A DNA stretch of 64,000 nt from Paenibacillus ihbetae (GTDB lineage Bacteria; Bacillota; Bacilli; Paenibacillales; Paenibacillaceae), in NCBI RefSeq assembly GCF_002741055.1, contig NZ_CP016809.1, positions 5,124,501 through 5,188,500 of the forward strand, read 5' to 3'. The stretch's first letter is position 1. The number at the start of each line of letters is the position of its first letter. A program made the position numbers and the translations under genes. The notes below the pieces were generated by a model. It made no database searches. It saw only the letters and a program-made list of their open reading frames with translations, and had not been told where the DNA came from. Below are positions 8,029 through 16,940 of the stretch, one piece after another.

Positions 8029-9786
8029 TCAGGCTTCTTCCTCTCTTAAGGTTTCTCCGCTCGCTTCCTGCTCGATATCCTGCTTGATATGGTGCAGCGA
8101 GTCGCCGAGCGTATTGATGCGCCTCCGGATCTCTTCGTCGTTGCCGGACTCCAGCATGATTTTGTACAGGCTCTTCTCGAAGGATTCGTTCTTCTCGTAG
8201 CGTTCCAGAATGACATCCAGTCCTCCGATGACCATCTCGAACATATTGATCTTTTCATGCAGCAGATTCAAAATATGCTCTTCGATCGTGCCTGCAGTGG
8301 ACAGGTTGAAGATTTGCACATCGTTGGTCTGGCCTAGACGGTGCACGCGTCCGATCCGCTGCTCCACCCGCATCGGGTTCCAAGGCAGGTCGAAGTTGAT
8401 CATATGGTGGCAAAACTGCAGGTTAATTCCTTCGCCCCCGGCTTCAGTTGCGATCATGACCTGAGCTCTGCCCCTGAACAGGTCCATCATCCAGTCCTTC
8501 TTCCCCCGGTTCATGCCGCCCCGGTACGGCACCGATATGAGCCCGTGATCACGGAAATAGTTAAGCAGATATTCCTGGGTGGCCCGGTACTCGGTGAACA
8601 CGATCACCTTCTCGTTCATTTGGCGGATGAGCTCGATCGTTTTCTCGGCTTTGGTATTGGCTTTAATCGCTTTGATCAGATACACCAATTCCCAGATTTT
8701 ATCGCGGAGCGGGGAGTCCTCCGGCAGCTTCTTGGACAGATTGACCAGCGTGACAAAGACCGCATCCCGGCTGCTGCACACCTCGCGCTGGAGGGTGACG
8801 AGGGACAGCATGCTGCTTAAATTTCCCCCTGCTGCCTGATACTGATCTTTGACGAAGGACGTGACCCCGTCGTATAATGACTGTTCTTCGGGCGATAAAG
8901 TCAGCCCGACATTGCGGACGGAACGCTTCGTAAACTTCACTTCGCCTTCGCCCCGCCGGTTGCGGATCATGACCTTGGACAGCTCGTCCTTGAGCTGCTC
9001 CTGGTTCTTCGGCTTTCGTTTATCCACAACGAAATTGGCCGCAAACTGTCCCTGGCCGCCAAGCTGGCCCGGCTTCAGCAGCGTGATCAGGTTGAACAGC
9101 TCGCTGAGGTCATTCTGTACAGGCGTAGCGGTGAGGAGCAGGCAGTATTTTTTGCGCAGCTTCTGAATGAATTGGTAGTTGGACGTCTTCTTGTTCTTGA
9201 GCTTGTGGGCCTCATCGATGATGAGCATATCGTATTCCTGATTCAGGAGATATTCGCTATGCGGATCCCGTTTGGCCGTGTCCATGGAAGCGACGACGAT
9301 ATCATTCGCCCAGGAATAGGCTTTTTTCTGCGCGATGGCGGGTATGCCGAACTTGGAGTTCAGCTCCCGAACCCACTGGAGCACCAAAGAAGCGGGAACA
9401 AGAATCAGCACTCTGGATACGAGCCCGCGGAGAATATATTCTTTTAAAATAAGGCCGGCTTCAATCGTCTTTCCGAGCCCAACCTCATCGGCCAGAATCG
9501 CTCTGCCCGACATCTCGAACAGCACCCGCTTGGCGGTGTCGGTCTGATGCGGAAGCGGGGACAAATCACCCAGGTGCTTGAGGCATTGAAGCTCTTCGAA
9601 GCTCGTCACCAGGCGGGATTGCTCGCCCTCAACGGCTAGCTGAGACAGCCTGAAGTCCCCCCACGGACCGCCTTTCTCAAGGCGCCCTTCGAGATCGTCC
9701 AGCCAGGAACGGTCCATCTGAAGCGGTACGGGCAGGCGCGGATCCGTCGTCATGTCTGGACCGGCAGTGGATGGCTGATGATTCAT
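8029..9786 (-). CDS. yqhH: SNF2-family DNA helicase YqhH
   Basis: The 585-residue protein has all SNF2 ATPase motifs: Walker A DEVGLGKT (about 100-107), the Walker B/DEAH box IIDEAHKLKN (about 189-198), motif III LLTATPVQND, and a C-terminal helicase lobe with EAGGEGINLQ and QRIGRVHRLGQ (motif VI). It should be a double-stranded-DNA translocase without strand separation, acting in chromatin or repair-like remodelling; the exact task in bacteria is not known. The ATG at 9786 follows GGAGGGGATC. It is the first gene of a two-gene operon with yqhG. Confidence 0.9.
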   Translation of the reverse strand: MNHQPSTAGPDMTTDPRLPVPLQMDRSWLDDLEGRLEKGGPWGDFRLSQLAVEGEQSRLVTSFEELQCLKHLGDLSPLPHQTDTAKRVLFEMSGRAILADEVGLGKTIEAGLILKEYILRGLVSRVLILVPASLVLQWVRELNSKFGIPAIAQKKAYSWANDIVVASMDTAKRDPHSEYLLNQEYDMLIIDEAHKLKNKKTSNYQFIQKLRKKYCLLLTATPVQNDLSELFNLITLLKPGQLGGQGQFAANFVVDKRKPKNQEQLKDELSKVMIRNRRGEGEVKFTKRSVRNVGLTLSPEEQSLYDGVTSFVKDQYQAAGGNLSSMLSLVTLQREVCSSRDAVFVTLVNLSKKLPEDSPLRDKIWELVYLIKAIKANTKAEKTIELIRQMNEKVIVFTEYRATQEYLLNYFRDHGLISVPYRGGMNRGKKDWMMDLFRGRAQVMIATEAGGEGINLQFCHHMINFDLPWNPMRVEQRIGRVHRLGQTNDVQIFNLSTAGTIEEHILNLLHEKINMFEMVIGGLDVILERYEKNESFEKSLYKIMLESGNDEEIRRRINTLGDSLHHIKQDIEQEASGETLREEEA

Positions 9787-10041
9787 GATGATCCCCTCCT
9801 GTTATGAAAGTTTCCGGACAGCGGTGTATGAGTAGTATGGACGAAAAAAGAAGTCTTCATAACTTGCACCTCCCTTTATGGGGGGCGAAAGGACGGAGAG
9901 AGCGCACGGCTGCTGGAATTGGCAATTTTCAGCGTTTTTTTCATAGGAGACGGGTGAAAAAGAGAGCGGGACGAAGAAAGCGGAAGCAGGAGCGGACAAG
10001 CATAGGGTTTCGCCCTTAATTTTCACATTATCGGCATAGTT
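9787..10041. other. Intergenic region between yqhH and the nrdJ promoter
   Basis: This GC-poorer spacer holds the yqhH ribosome site at its left end. A minus-strand frame (about 74 codons) and a plus-strand frame cross it but have no ribosome site or recognisable content, so I do not call a gene. No riboswitch fold was recognised; the glycine riboswitch known near this locus in Bacillus is not evident. Confidence 0.5.
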
Positions 10042-10090
10042 TTACTATATATAGTGTAGTATAATGAATTCATTGCACTATATATGGTGT
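10042..10090 (+). promoter_or_regulatory. Two NrdR boxes around the nrdJ promoter
   Basis: Two near-identical palindromes, TTACTATATATAGTGT (10042-10057) and GCACTATATATGGTGT (10075-10090), lie 33 bp apart centre to centre. They match the NrdR box consensus ACACWATATWGTGT-like and the usual three-turn spacing. A TATAAT at 10060-10065 lies between them, so binding of NrdR (the nucleotide-sensing repressor of ribonucleotide reductases) would block the polymerase. The leader to the nrdJ start is about 320 nt; no B12 box was found in it. Confidence 0.88.
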
Positions 10091-10388
10091 GTTTCGGCGT
10101 TTTGTATGTTTGATCCGCTACATATGAGGTTATGTTGTTGGTGAGCCCGGCTGCAGTATTCGTGAACAAAACGCAGCTAAACAGGAGGCTCTACTGCTAA
10201 GGCATAACTGCGGAAGTTTTGGCAGTCCCTATCGGAAATTGCCCGGATCGGTACATGATCACGGCGTCCGATATCGACGCAGGATAACCGCTCATGGCGG
10301 TTCGTCTTCAAACGCGGTCTGTCTTCTTAGAGAACGTCGATCAACGTTTTATTTATAATCGTTATATTTTAATTAGGAGGAGTTGCTC

Positions 10389-13043
10389 TTGAGTACGATG
10401 CAAAGTCAGCGGCTGGAAGGTTTGAGCGAGAAGATCTTTTTGGACCGGTATGCGTGGAAGGATGCGGACACCAATAATGCCAAGGTCGGCGATGTGGTGC
10501 TCGTTCTGACGAAGGACGACCCGAAGTTCCCGACGAAGGAAGTCGGCGAAATCGTGGCCCGCGAAGGACGGAAGGTAACGGTTCGTACGCGCAAAGGCGA
10601 GCTGGTGGAGTCCGAGGTGGAGAAGCTGACGCTGACCATCGAGAAGACGCCGGAGGAGATGTGGGATCGGCTTGCGGCCGCGATGTCATCGGTTGAGGCA
10701 ACACCGGAGCTGCAGGAGGAATGGCGGGAGAAGTTCCGTTACATTCTCGACGACTGGAAGCTCGTTCCGGGCGGCCGGATCGCAGCAGGCGCGGGAGCCA
10801 GCGATGAGCTGACGCTCTTCAACTGCTATGTCATCCCTTCTCCAAAGGACAGCCGCGGCGGCATCATGGAGACGTTGACCGAGATGACCGAAATTATGGC
10901 CCGCGGAGGCGGCGTAGGCATTAACCTGTCTTCCCTGCGCCCTCGCCGTGCGATCGTCAAGGGCGTCAACGGTTCCTCCAGCGGTGCGGTATCCTGGGGC
11001 GGCCTGTTCAGCTACACGACGGGACTTATCGAGCAGGGCGGAAGCCGCCGCGGCGCGCTGATGCTCATGATCAACGACTGGCACCCGGATGTGCTGGATT
11101 TCATTACGGTGAAGCAGACGATGGGCCAGGTGACAAACGCGAACCTGTCGGTTTGCGTCAGCAACGGCTTCATGAAGGCCGTGAAGGAGGATCTGGAGTG
11201 GGAGCTGGTATTCCCGGACACGACCGATCCGGATTACGACGAGGTGTGGGACGGCGATCTGGACAAATGGAAAAAGGCCGGACGCAAGGTCATTCCATAC
11301 CGTACGGTAAGAGCGCGCGAAGTGTGGCATACGATTATCGAATCGGCCTGGAAATCGGCCGAGCCGGGCGTTGTCTTCATGGAATACTACAACCAAATGT
11401 CGAACAGCTGGTACTTCAACCCGATCATCTGCACGAATCCTTGCGGCGAGCAGGGGCTTCCGGGCTGGGGCGTGTGCAACCTGTCCGCGATGAACCTCTC
11501 GAAGTTCTACGACGAGGAGAAGCACGACGTCGCTTGGGACGAATTGGCGGTAACGACGCGTTACTCCGTTCGCTTCCTCGATAACGTCATCGACCGGACG
11601 CCTTACCATTTTGAGGAGAACGAGGCGAACCAGAAAAAAGAACGCCGCGTCGGCCTTGGAACGATGGGTCTCGCCGAGCTGATGATCAAGCTGAAAATTC
11701 GCTACGGCAGCCCGGAATCGTTGGAATTCCTCGATAAGCTGTACGGCTTCATCGCCCGCGAAGCGTATCTGGCATCGGCCGACATCGCGGCGGAGAAGGG
11801 TTCGTTCGAAGCATTCGATGCTGAGCTTTATCTGCAGAGCGGATTTATGAAAAATATGGCGGAGGTTTATCCGGAAGTGGCAGAAGCAGTGCGCACCAAA
11901 GGCGCACGGAACGTTACGGTCATTACGCAAGCCCCAACCGGCAGCACCGGCACCATGGTCGGCACCTCGACGGGGATCGAGCCGTACTTCGCCTTCAAAT
12001 ATTTCCGTCAAAGCCGTCTCGGCTTCGACGAGCAGTTTGTGCCGATCGCTCAGGAGTGGCTGGACAGCCATCCGGGTGAGGAGCTTCCGGAATACTTCGT
12101 GACGGCGATGGATCTGTCCGCCGAGGATCATATCCGGGCGCAGGCTGCCATCCAGCGCTGGGTGGACAGCTCGATCTCGAAGACGGCCAACTGTCCGGCC
12201 GACTTTACGATTGAGGATACGAAGCGCCTGTATGAGCTGGCCTTTGACCTTGGCTGCAAAGGGGTAACGATCTACCGTGACGGCAGCCGCGACATCCAAG
12301 TGCTTCAGACCGAGAAGAAAGAAGACAAGGCAGCGGAAGCTGTAACCGCGTCTTCCCAGGAAACGGCGCTTGAGCAAAGCGCGGCAGGTCAAGCAACAGA
12401 GGATGCCACCGGCGTTGAGCCATCGGCAGCCGCGCCTGCGGCACCGGCCGGCAGCAAGAGCGGCCTTGACAAGCAGTACAAGAAGCGTCCGCAAGTACTG
12501 CGCGGCGCCACGTACAAAATGAATACGCCGTTCGGTATGGCGTACATTACGATCAACGACCTGGACGGCATCCCGAGCGAAATCTTCCTGAACGTCGGCA
12601 AAGCCGGTTCGGACGTGTTCGCTATGGCCGAGGCGCTTGGCCGCGTCTGCTCCCTGTTCTTGCGGTATGGCGACCATGGCAACAAGGTGGAGCTGTTGAT
12701 CAAGCATCTGAAGGGTATCGGCGGCACCGGCGCAATCGGCTTCGGCGCGAACCGCGTGGAGTCCATCGCAGACGCCGTTGCGAAGGCGCTGGAGACACAT
12801 GTGGCAAGCGGAGCACCGGATCATGACCATGATCCTGCTCCCGTTGCGGCCACCATGGCTCCGGCCGAGCCTGCGGTTGCCAGCCACGGCGCACCAGCAG
12901 CCGACCATGGCTATGGCGGCCACGGCGCTCATGCCGGCGGCTCGATGTCGCTGGACCTGTGCCCGTCCTGCGGCGGCGCATCCCTGATCAACATTGAGGG
13001 ATGCAAGACTTGCGGGAACTGCGGGTATAGCAAGTGCTCGTAA
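10389..13043 (+). CDS. nrdJ: Adenosylcobalamin-dependent ribonucleotide reductase (class II)
   Basis: The product converts ribonucleotides to deoxyribonucleotides using a B12-derived thiyl radical and no oxygen or small subunit. Start TTG 10389 is preferred because AGGAGG (10375-10380) lies 8 nt upstream; ATG 10398 is the alternative. Seen: radical-site region NPCGEQGLPGWGVCNLSAMN near residue 350, the substrate-loop stretch GGGVGINLSSLRP, and ITQAPTGSTGTM. A C-terminal zinc-ribbon-like tail, CPSCGGASLINIEGCKTC and CGNCGYSKC, probably carries the redox-shuttle cysteines. The length of about 884 residues fits the long NrdJ form. An Ala/Pro/His-rich linker precedes the tail. Two NrdR boxes upstream and a strong terminator downstream mark a single-gene unit. 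Confidence 0.95.
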   Translation: MSTMQSQRLEGLSEKIFLDRYAWKDADTNNAKVGDVVLVLTKDDPKFPTKEVGEIVAREGRKVTVRTRKGELVESEVEKLTLTIEKTPEEMWDRLAAAMSSVEATPELQEEWREKFRYILDDWKLVPGGRIAAGAGASDELTLFNCYVIPSPKDSRGGIMETLTEMTEIMARGGGVGINLSSLRPRRAIVKGVNGSSSGAVSWGGLFSYTTGLIEQGGSRRGALMLMINDWHPDVLDFITVKQTMGQVTNANLSVCVSNGFMKAVKEDLEWELVFPDTTDPDYDEVWDGDLDKWKKAGRKVIPYRTVRAREVWHTIIESAWKSAEPGVVFMEYYNQMSNSWYFNPIICTNPCGEQGLPGWGVCNLSAMNLSKFYDEEKHDVAWDELAVTTRYSVRFLDNVIDRTPYHFEENEANQKKERRVGLGTMGLAELMIKLKIRYGSPESLEFLDKLYGFIAREAYLASADIAAEKGSFEAFDAELYLQSGFMKNMAEVYPEVAEAVRTKGARNVTVITQAPTGSTGTMVGTSTGIEPYFAFKYFRQSRLGFDEQFVPIAQEWLDSHPGEELPEYFVTAMDLSAEDHIRAQAAIQRWVDSSISKTANCPADFTIEDTKRLYELAFDLGCKGVTIYRDGSRDIQVLQTEKKEDKAAEAVTASSQETALEQSAAGQATEDATGVEPSAAAPAAPAGSKSGLDKQYKKRPQVLRGATYKMNTPFGMAYITINDLDGIPSEIFLNVGKAGSDVFAMAEALGRVCSLFLRYGDHGNKVELLIKHLKGIGGTGAIGFGANRVESIADAVAKALETHVASGAPDHDHDPAPVAATMAPAEPAVASHGAPAADHGYGGHGAHAGGSMSLDLCPSCGGASLINIEGCKTCGNCGYSKCS

Positions 13044-13081
13044 GGGCGTAAGGATGCTGTAAAATTAATATTCATACAGAG

Positions 13082-13121
13082 AAAAAGACCAGACAACAGC
13101 TACTGTTGCTCTGGTCTTTTT
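13082..13121. terminator. Terminator after nrdJ
   Basis: A 12-bp stem, AAAAAGACCAGA (13082-13093) with TCTGGTCTTTTT (13110-13121), has a T run on the plus strand and could also serve the convergent lipoprotein gene. Confidence 0.85.
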
Positions 13122-13250
13122 ATGATTAAGGCCCTGGAGTGAAGAGACGATTATTGGATGCAATAAAGAAGGTACATTAGCAGTAGAAGTTGATCCCCGG
13201 GATACTCTAACGTACAAGTAATCGTTCCTTCCCGTACATGCTCTCATCCA

Positions 13251-13862
13251 TTATGAATCGCTTTGCACCGTAGATAACGAAACGAGGACCAGGCCGGCGA
13301 ATTCCGAAGCTTCCTCCCCCTTGGGATTGTGAAGGCGGAACAGGAAAACGTCTCCTGTGTCTGACCGCCACACGATATAATCGCTGATTCCTTCGCCGCT
13401 CGAGGCCTGGAGATAGAGCTCTGCGAAACCCAAAGGATGCTCGACAAGCTCTCCGCTAAAATCGGATACTTCGCCGAAACGTTCCAGCTCCTTTGTGCCC
13501 GCAGCTTCAAGCTGCTTTAGATCATACTGGGCAGGCAGCGGTTCGATATCGACATAATACTCCGGATGATTACTAAGCGACAAACGCCCTTCCGCTCCGT
13601 CAAAATCAAACTTCTCGAATACGTATAAGGAAAAGCCTTCGCCTTGATGCAAAGCGGCTGTATGTGTCTGATTCCCGTCACCAGTCATCAGATCAAAACT
13701 TTCGTTCTGGGGGCGTGTCGTGTCGGGAACTTGCTCGTTCTTTGGAGCCGTGACTTCTTCATGCACCGGTGCAGGGGGATCGTTGCTGACAGGGGGTTCG
13801 GGTTCGGCTGTGCCTGAGCATGCAGCAAGCGATAGAACCATGGCGACAATGGAGATTTTCAT
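13251..13862 (-). CDS. Predicted lipoprotein of unknown function
   Basis: Start 13862 (MKISIVAMVLSLAACSG) is chosen because it places a lipoprotein signal with the lipobox LAAC right at the N-terminus; a longer in-frame start at 13952 adds 30 residues without a signal. The ribosome site (AAGGG) is modest. After a Pro/Glu-rich linker the globular part contains GFSLYVFEKFDFDGAEGRLSL and ends with a SDTGDVFLFRLHNPKGEEA segment. No catalytic motif is visible. It should be anchored on the outer face of the membrane. Monocistronic. Confidence 0.75.
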   Translation of the reverse strand: MKISIVAMVLSLAACSGTAEPEPPVSNDPPAPVHEEVTAPKNEQVPDTTRPQNESFDLMTGDGNQTHTAALHQGEGFSLYVFEKFDFDGAEGRLSLSNHPEYYVDIEPLPAQYDLKQLEAAGTKELERFGEVSDFSGELVEHPLGFAELYLQASSGEGISDYIVWRSDTGDVFLFRLHNPKGEEASEFAGLVLVSLSTVQSDS

Positions 13863-14127
13863 GAAAATAATGCCCTTATGATTCAGTACAATCACGCCTT
13901 TCTGTCTAAGTTCGTACTTATTGCCTTGCATATTAGACGACGTAAGATTCAAAAAGGTTTACATTTTCTTGAAATATTTCTAGCCGATTTCAGGACTCGC
14001 CTGAGTTTCGAGAAGCGGGAGAATTGAGGAAATGTTACAGATTATGCCATAATGATATTACCAATAGCAGCTTATCAAGCTGATGATGACTTGGAATAAA
14101 ACGCTTGCGCCATTCGTAATGTATATA

Positions 14128-14141
14128 TTAAACATATTCAA
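14128..14141 (+). promoter_or_regulatory. Palindromic operator before the GntR/LacI-type regulator gene
   Basis: TTAAACATATTCAA at 14128-14141 is the reverse complement of TTGAATATGTTTAA and differs at one base from TTGAATATATTTAA at 15790-15803, upstream of the transporter operon. Sitting only a few bases before the regulator start, it suggests autoregulation. Inference; no binding data. Confidence 0.6.
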
Positions 14142-14147
14142 TGAAAT

Positions 14148-15320
14148 GTGGTGATTCGGTTGAGCTCTACGGAAAGAATGCCTTTGTATCAGAAGGTTCA
14201 AGAGTATATACGCGACTTGATATCGTCAAATGTATTGAAGGTTGGAGACCGTATTCCTACGGAAAAAGACCTCATGGAGCGTTTCGGAGTCAGCAAGATT
14301 ACGGTCGTGAATGCCCTGGCCGGCTTGGTTAACGAAAAAATCATAACCAGGGTGCCCGGAAAGGGGACTTTTGTAAGTGAGCCTGAATCTGAAATGCCGG
14401 CGGCTTCTCCTATAAATGCCGTAAAGTCTATTCATAAAGCTGGCGGAGCAATGGGGACAAGGTTAATAGGCCTGATTCTGCCCAGCATTTATGATTATTT
14501 TACGATTCGGCTTATACAAGGCATTCAGCAAGCACTCAACGAGAACGATTACCGCTGCGTGATCTATTTGTCGGAGGGCGATATTGATAAGGAAAAAGAA
14601 GCGATCAAGACATGCAGTAACATCGGAGTGGAAGGCTTATTGATCTTCCCGGTTGATGAGGAATTATTCAACGAGGAAATCCTAAGCATGAAATTTGCGG
14701 GGTTTCCGTTTGTTCTCATTGACCGTTATCTTCCCGGGGTGGAAACGCACTATATAGCATCAGACGGCAGGCTCGGCGCTAACATGGCGGTCAATTACCT
14801 GTGGGAGCTGGGGCACCGTGAAATCGCCATCTGCTCCGATTCGCCCATACAAACCGTTACCGTCCAAGAGCGGATCGACGGATATATGAATGCCTTCAAG
14901 GAAAAGGGAGCACTCATTAACCCAGCCCACATCGTAACCGGCTTTGAACTCGGAAGTCTGGAGCAAGCGGAAACCCATCCGCTGTACCGCTATATCAAAA
15001 ACCGGATGGCAACGGCCTATATTACGCTAAATGGAAGTCTTGCCGTAAAAATCTACCAGATTGCACGTCAGGTTGGATTGAAGGTGCCGGAGGACATTTC
15101 CATCATCAGTTTTGATGATCCGACCTCCATCATCGAAGGCTACAGCACGTTTACGCATGTTAAACAGTTTGAACGGGACATGGGCTACCGAGCGGCCTAT
15201 ACCCTGCTTGAGGTCATTAACGGTGATGACGGACATCAAGGAAAATATTTCAAAACCCTCGTGGAGCCGGAATTGGTGATTGGCGAGACGACGGGAACAA
15301 ACGTCTTCTCCGCTTTGTGA
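14148..15320 (+). CDS. GntR-type DNA-binding / LacI-type effector regulator
   Basis: The product has an N-terminal GntR winged helix (MPLYQKVQEYIRDLI, then PTEKDLMERFGVSKITVVNALAGL and ITRVPGKGTFV, about residues 10-75) joined to a LacI/ribose-binding effector domain (RLIGLILPSIYDYF to the C-terminus, with LIDRYLPGVETHYIASD and YITLNGSLAVKIY). This AraR-like layout belongs to regulators that respond to a sugar. The start may be GTG 14148 or TTG 14160; the latter fits a typical GntR start and a GGTGAT ribosome-like site. It precedes a sugar transporter/dehydrogenase operon by about 640 bp and shares an operator sequence with it, so it probably controls that operon and itself. Confidence 0.88.
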   Translation: MVIRLSSTERMPLYQKVQEYIRDLISSNVLKVGDRIPTEKDLMERFGVSKITVVNALAGLVNEKIITRVPGKGTFVSEPESEMPAASPINAVKSIHKAGGAMGTRLIGLILPSIYDYFTIRLIQGIQQALNENDYRCVIYLSEGDIDKEKEAIKTCSNIGVEGLLIFPVDEELFNEEILSMKFAGFPFVLIDRYLPGVETHYIASDGRLGANMAVNYLWELGHREIAICSDSPIQTVTVQERIDGYMNAFKEKGALINPAHIVTGFELGSLEQAETHPLYRYIKNRMATAYITLNGSLAVKIYQIARQVGLKVPEDISIISFDDPTSIIEGYSTFTHVKQFERDMGYRAAYTLLEVINGDDGHQGKYFKTLVEPELVIGETTGTNVFSAL

Positions 15321-15789
15321 TATCGACCCCCGTTTCCCCTATATAATAGGAACCTAATTACGAGTCCGACGCGCTTTCGATCGAATCCGACCATGGAAGC
15401 GGCGGCTCCCCGGACTCTTCTACTAGGTCATCTGCAACTCCTTCCCATGAAATCCTCCCATAAGAAGTCCAACCTCATTAAGAAATTCAGCAGAAGCTCT
15501 CCAAGCCATGTCCAGTCTGTTTGACTTCATACCACATTTATGATCACACAATTTCCTGTGGATATATTGAATATAACGTGCCTTCGCATAAGGAATGCCT
15601 GAAAGGTGGAGAAGGGGCCCCCCATCCCATTTCTCGATAACCTAAAAAACAGGAGGCCACTCTAGGCTAACAGCAGCTTCATTTTTATTTAACCCCCGAT
15701 TTATTAATCAACGAAACCACCCGTACTTTTATCGGCCAAAAAATACTTTTACCGGAATGAAGAAATTATGGAATGATTCCAACAGTATA
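15321..15789. other. Long upstream region of the sugar operon
   Basis: No gene is visible. It contains a partial copy of the operator (TTGAATATAACGTG at 15567-15580) and an imperfect GAGTCCG/CGGACTC inverted pair near 15362 and 15412. It probably holds the promoter and leader of the transporter operon. Confidence 0.5.
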
Positions 15790-15803
15790 TTGAATATATT
15801 TAA
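15790..15803 (+). promoter_or_regulatory. Palindromic operator of the sugar transporter operon
   Basis: TTGAATATATTTAA is a near-perfect palindrome (12 of 14 positions pair) and matches the site just before the regulator gene. It is the best candidate binding site for the adjacent GntR/LacI-type regulator. Confidence 0.6.
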
Positions 15804-15815
15804 ACTACCGTTTAG

Positions 15816-15829
15816 TGAAACCGCTTGCA
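15816..15829 (+). promoter_or_regulatory. cre-like catabolite repression site
   Basis: TGAAACCGCTTGCA matches the CcpA consensus TGWAARCGYTWNCW except at one position. It lies 12 bp after the palindromic operator and about 130 bp before the first permease, a common place for catabolite repression of a sugar operon. Confidence 0.6.
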
Positions 15830-15957
15830 GTAAGGAGGGGGGCAGTCGATATATATAATCGAAAATCGAAGACCAATGACATTGGCTCTATTCCCAATCG
15901 ATCGGGAATGGATTCGTAACCATCCGATCCGACGAAGATGGAGGAGGTGTTCAGAGA

Positions 15958-16908
15958 GTGGTACCCAAAGGTGCTGTTATCCCTGGATTTGAGCAATTAA
16001 AAAAGAATAAGAAGCTCTCTAAAATCTGGCAATTCAGGCACATCTATTTGTTTTTGCTTCCTGCGATTATCTGGTTTCTGGTGTTTGCCTATTATCCGAT
16101 GTACGGCATCTTAATCGCATTCAAAGATTTCAAATTCAACCTGGGGATCTTGGGGAGTCCGTGGGCAGGCTTTAAATATTTCGAACAGTTTTTGAACGAT
16201 TCCAGCTTTTACGATGTGCTCCGAAATACGTTATCCATCAGCGCGCTTAAGCTTATTTTCGGATTTCCGGCGCCATTGATCCTGGCCTTAATGCTCAATG
16301 CCGTCATGCACAAGAGAATCAAAAGAGTGTTTCAGACGATTTCCTATCTGCCGCACTTCGTGTCGTGGGTCGTTGTCGTGACCTTGCTTCAAAAGATCCT
16401 GTCTCCGAACGTCGGGCTTATCAATGATATTCGGTACCAAATGGGTTTGGATCCGATCTTTTTTATGGGAAAGCCGGAATTATTCTATCCGTTGGTCATC
16501 ATCTCCGATATCTGGAAGGGTGTAGGCTGGGGTTCGATCATTTATTTAGCCGCGTTAACGAATATCGATCCGCATTTGTATGAGGCAGCCGAAATCGACG
16601 GGGCTGGAAGGTGGAGCAAGCTATTTAAGATCACGCTGCCATGCCTTACTCCAACGATCGGCATACTGCTGATCTTCTCCCTCAGCGGAATTCTGAACGC
16701 CGGCTTTGACCAAATCTGGCTGATGCAGTCCCCGGCAACGCTAAGCGTCTCGGAGATCTTGGATACCTATGTCTTAAAAACCGGGCTCCAGCAGGGGCAA
16801 CTAGCCTATTCCACGGCAATAGGATTATTCAAGTCCGCGATTTCGCTGCTGCTCATTGTGGCTGTCAACAATATATCCAGACGTGTGAGCAACGTATCGT
16901 TATGGTAA
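15958..16908 (+). CDS. ABC sugar transporter permease (LplB-like, CUT1)
   Basis: This 316-residue integral membrane protein has six predicted helices and starts with IYLFLLPAIIWFLVFAYYPMYG, typical of LplB/YteP permeases that import oligosaccharides. The cytoplasmic coupling motif is YEAAEIDGAGRWSKLFKITLP. The GTG start 15958 has GGAGGAGG about 10 nt upstream. It is the first gene of an operon with a second permease, a binding lipoprotein and two dehydrogenases. No ATPase gene lies in the operon; such systems usually borrow a shared MsmX-type ATPase. Substrate unknown. Confidence 0.9.
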   Translation: MVPKGAVIPGFEQLKKNKKLSKIWQFRHIYLFLLPAIIWFLVFAYYPMYGILIAFKDFKFNLGILGSPWAGFKYFEQFLNDSSFYDVLRNTLSISALKLIFGFPAPLILALMLNAVMHKRIKRVFQTISYLPHFVSWVVVVTLLQKILSPNVGLINDIRYQMGLDPIFFMGKPELFYPLVIISDIWKGVGWGSIIYLAALTNIDPHLYEAAEIDGAGRWSKLFKITLPCLTPTIGILLIFSLSGILNAGFDQIWLMQSPATLSVSEILDTYVLKTGLQQGQLAYSTAIGLFKSAISLLLIVAVNNISRRVSNVSLW

Positions 16909-16940
16909 TAGGCTGGCACTCAAGATAAGGAGGTGTGTGT

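Noticed and set aside
9802..10026. Small frames on both strands between yqhH and nrdJ
   Set aside because: No ribosome site or recognisable sequence; composition suggests non-coding spacer.
10140..10380. Cobalamin riboswitch before nrdJ
   Set aside because: No B12 box (GCCACTG-like) was found in the leader.
10686..12932. 748-codon minus-strand frame opposite nrdJ
   Set aside because: The plus frame has all NrdJ motifs; the minus product is Arg/His/Ala-rich with no family features, typical of a shadow frame in GC-rich DNA.
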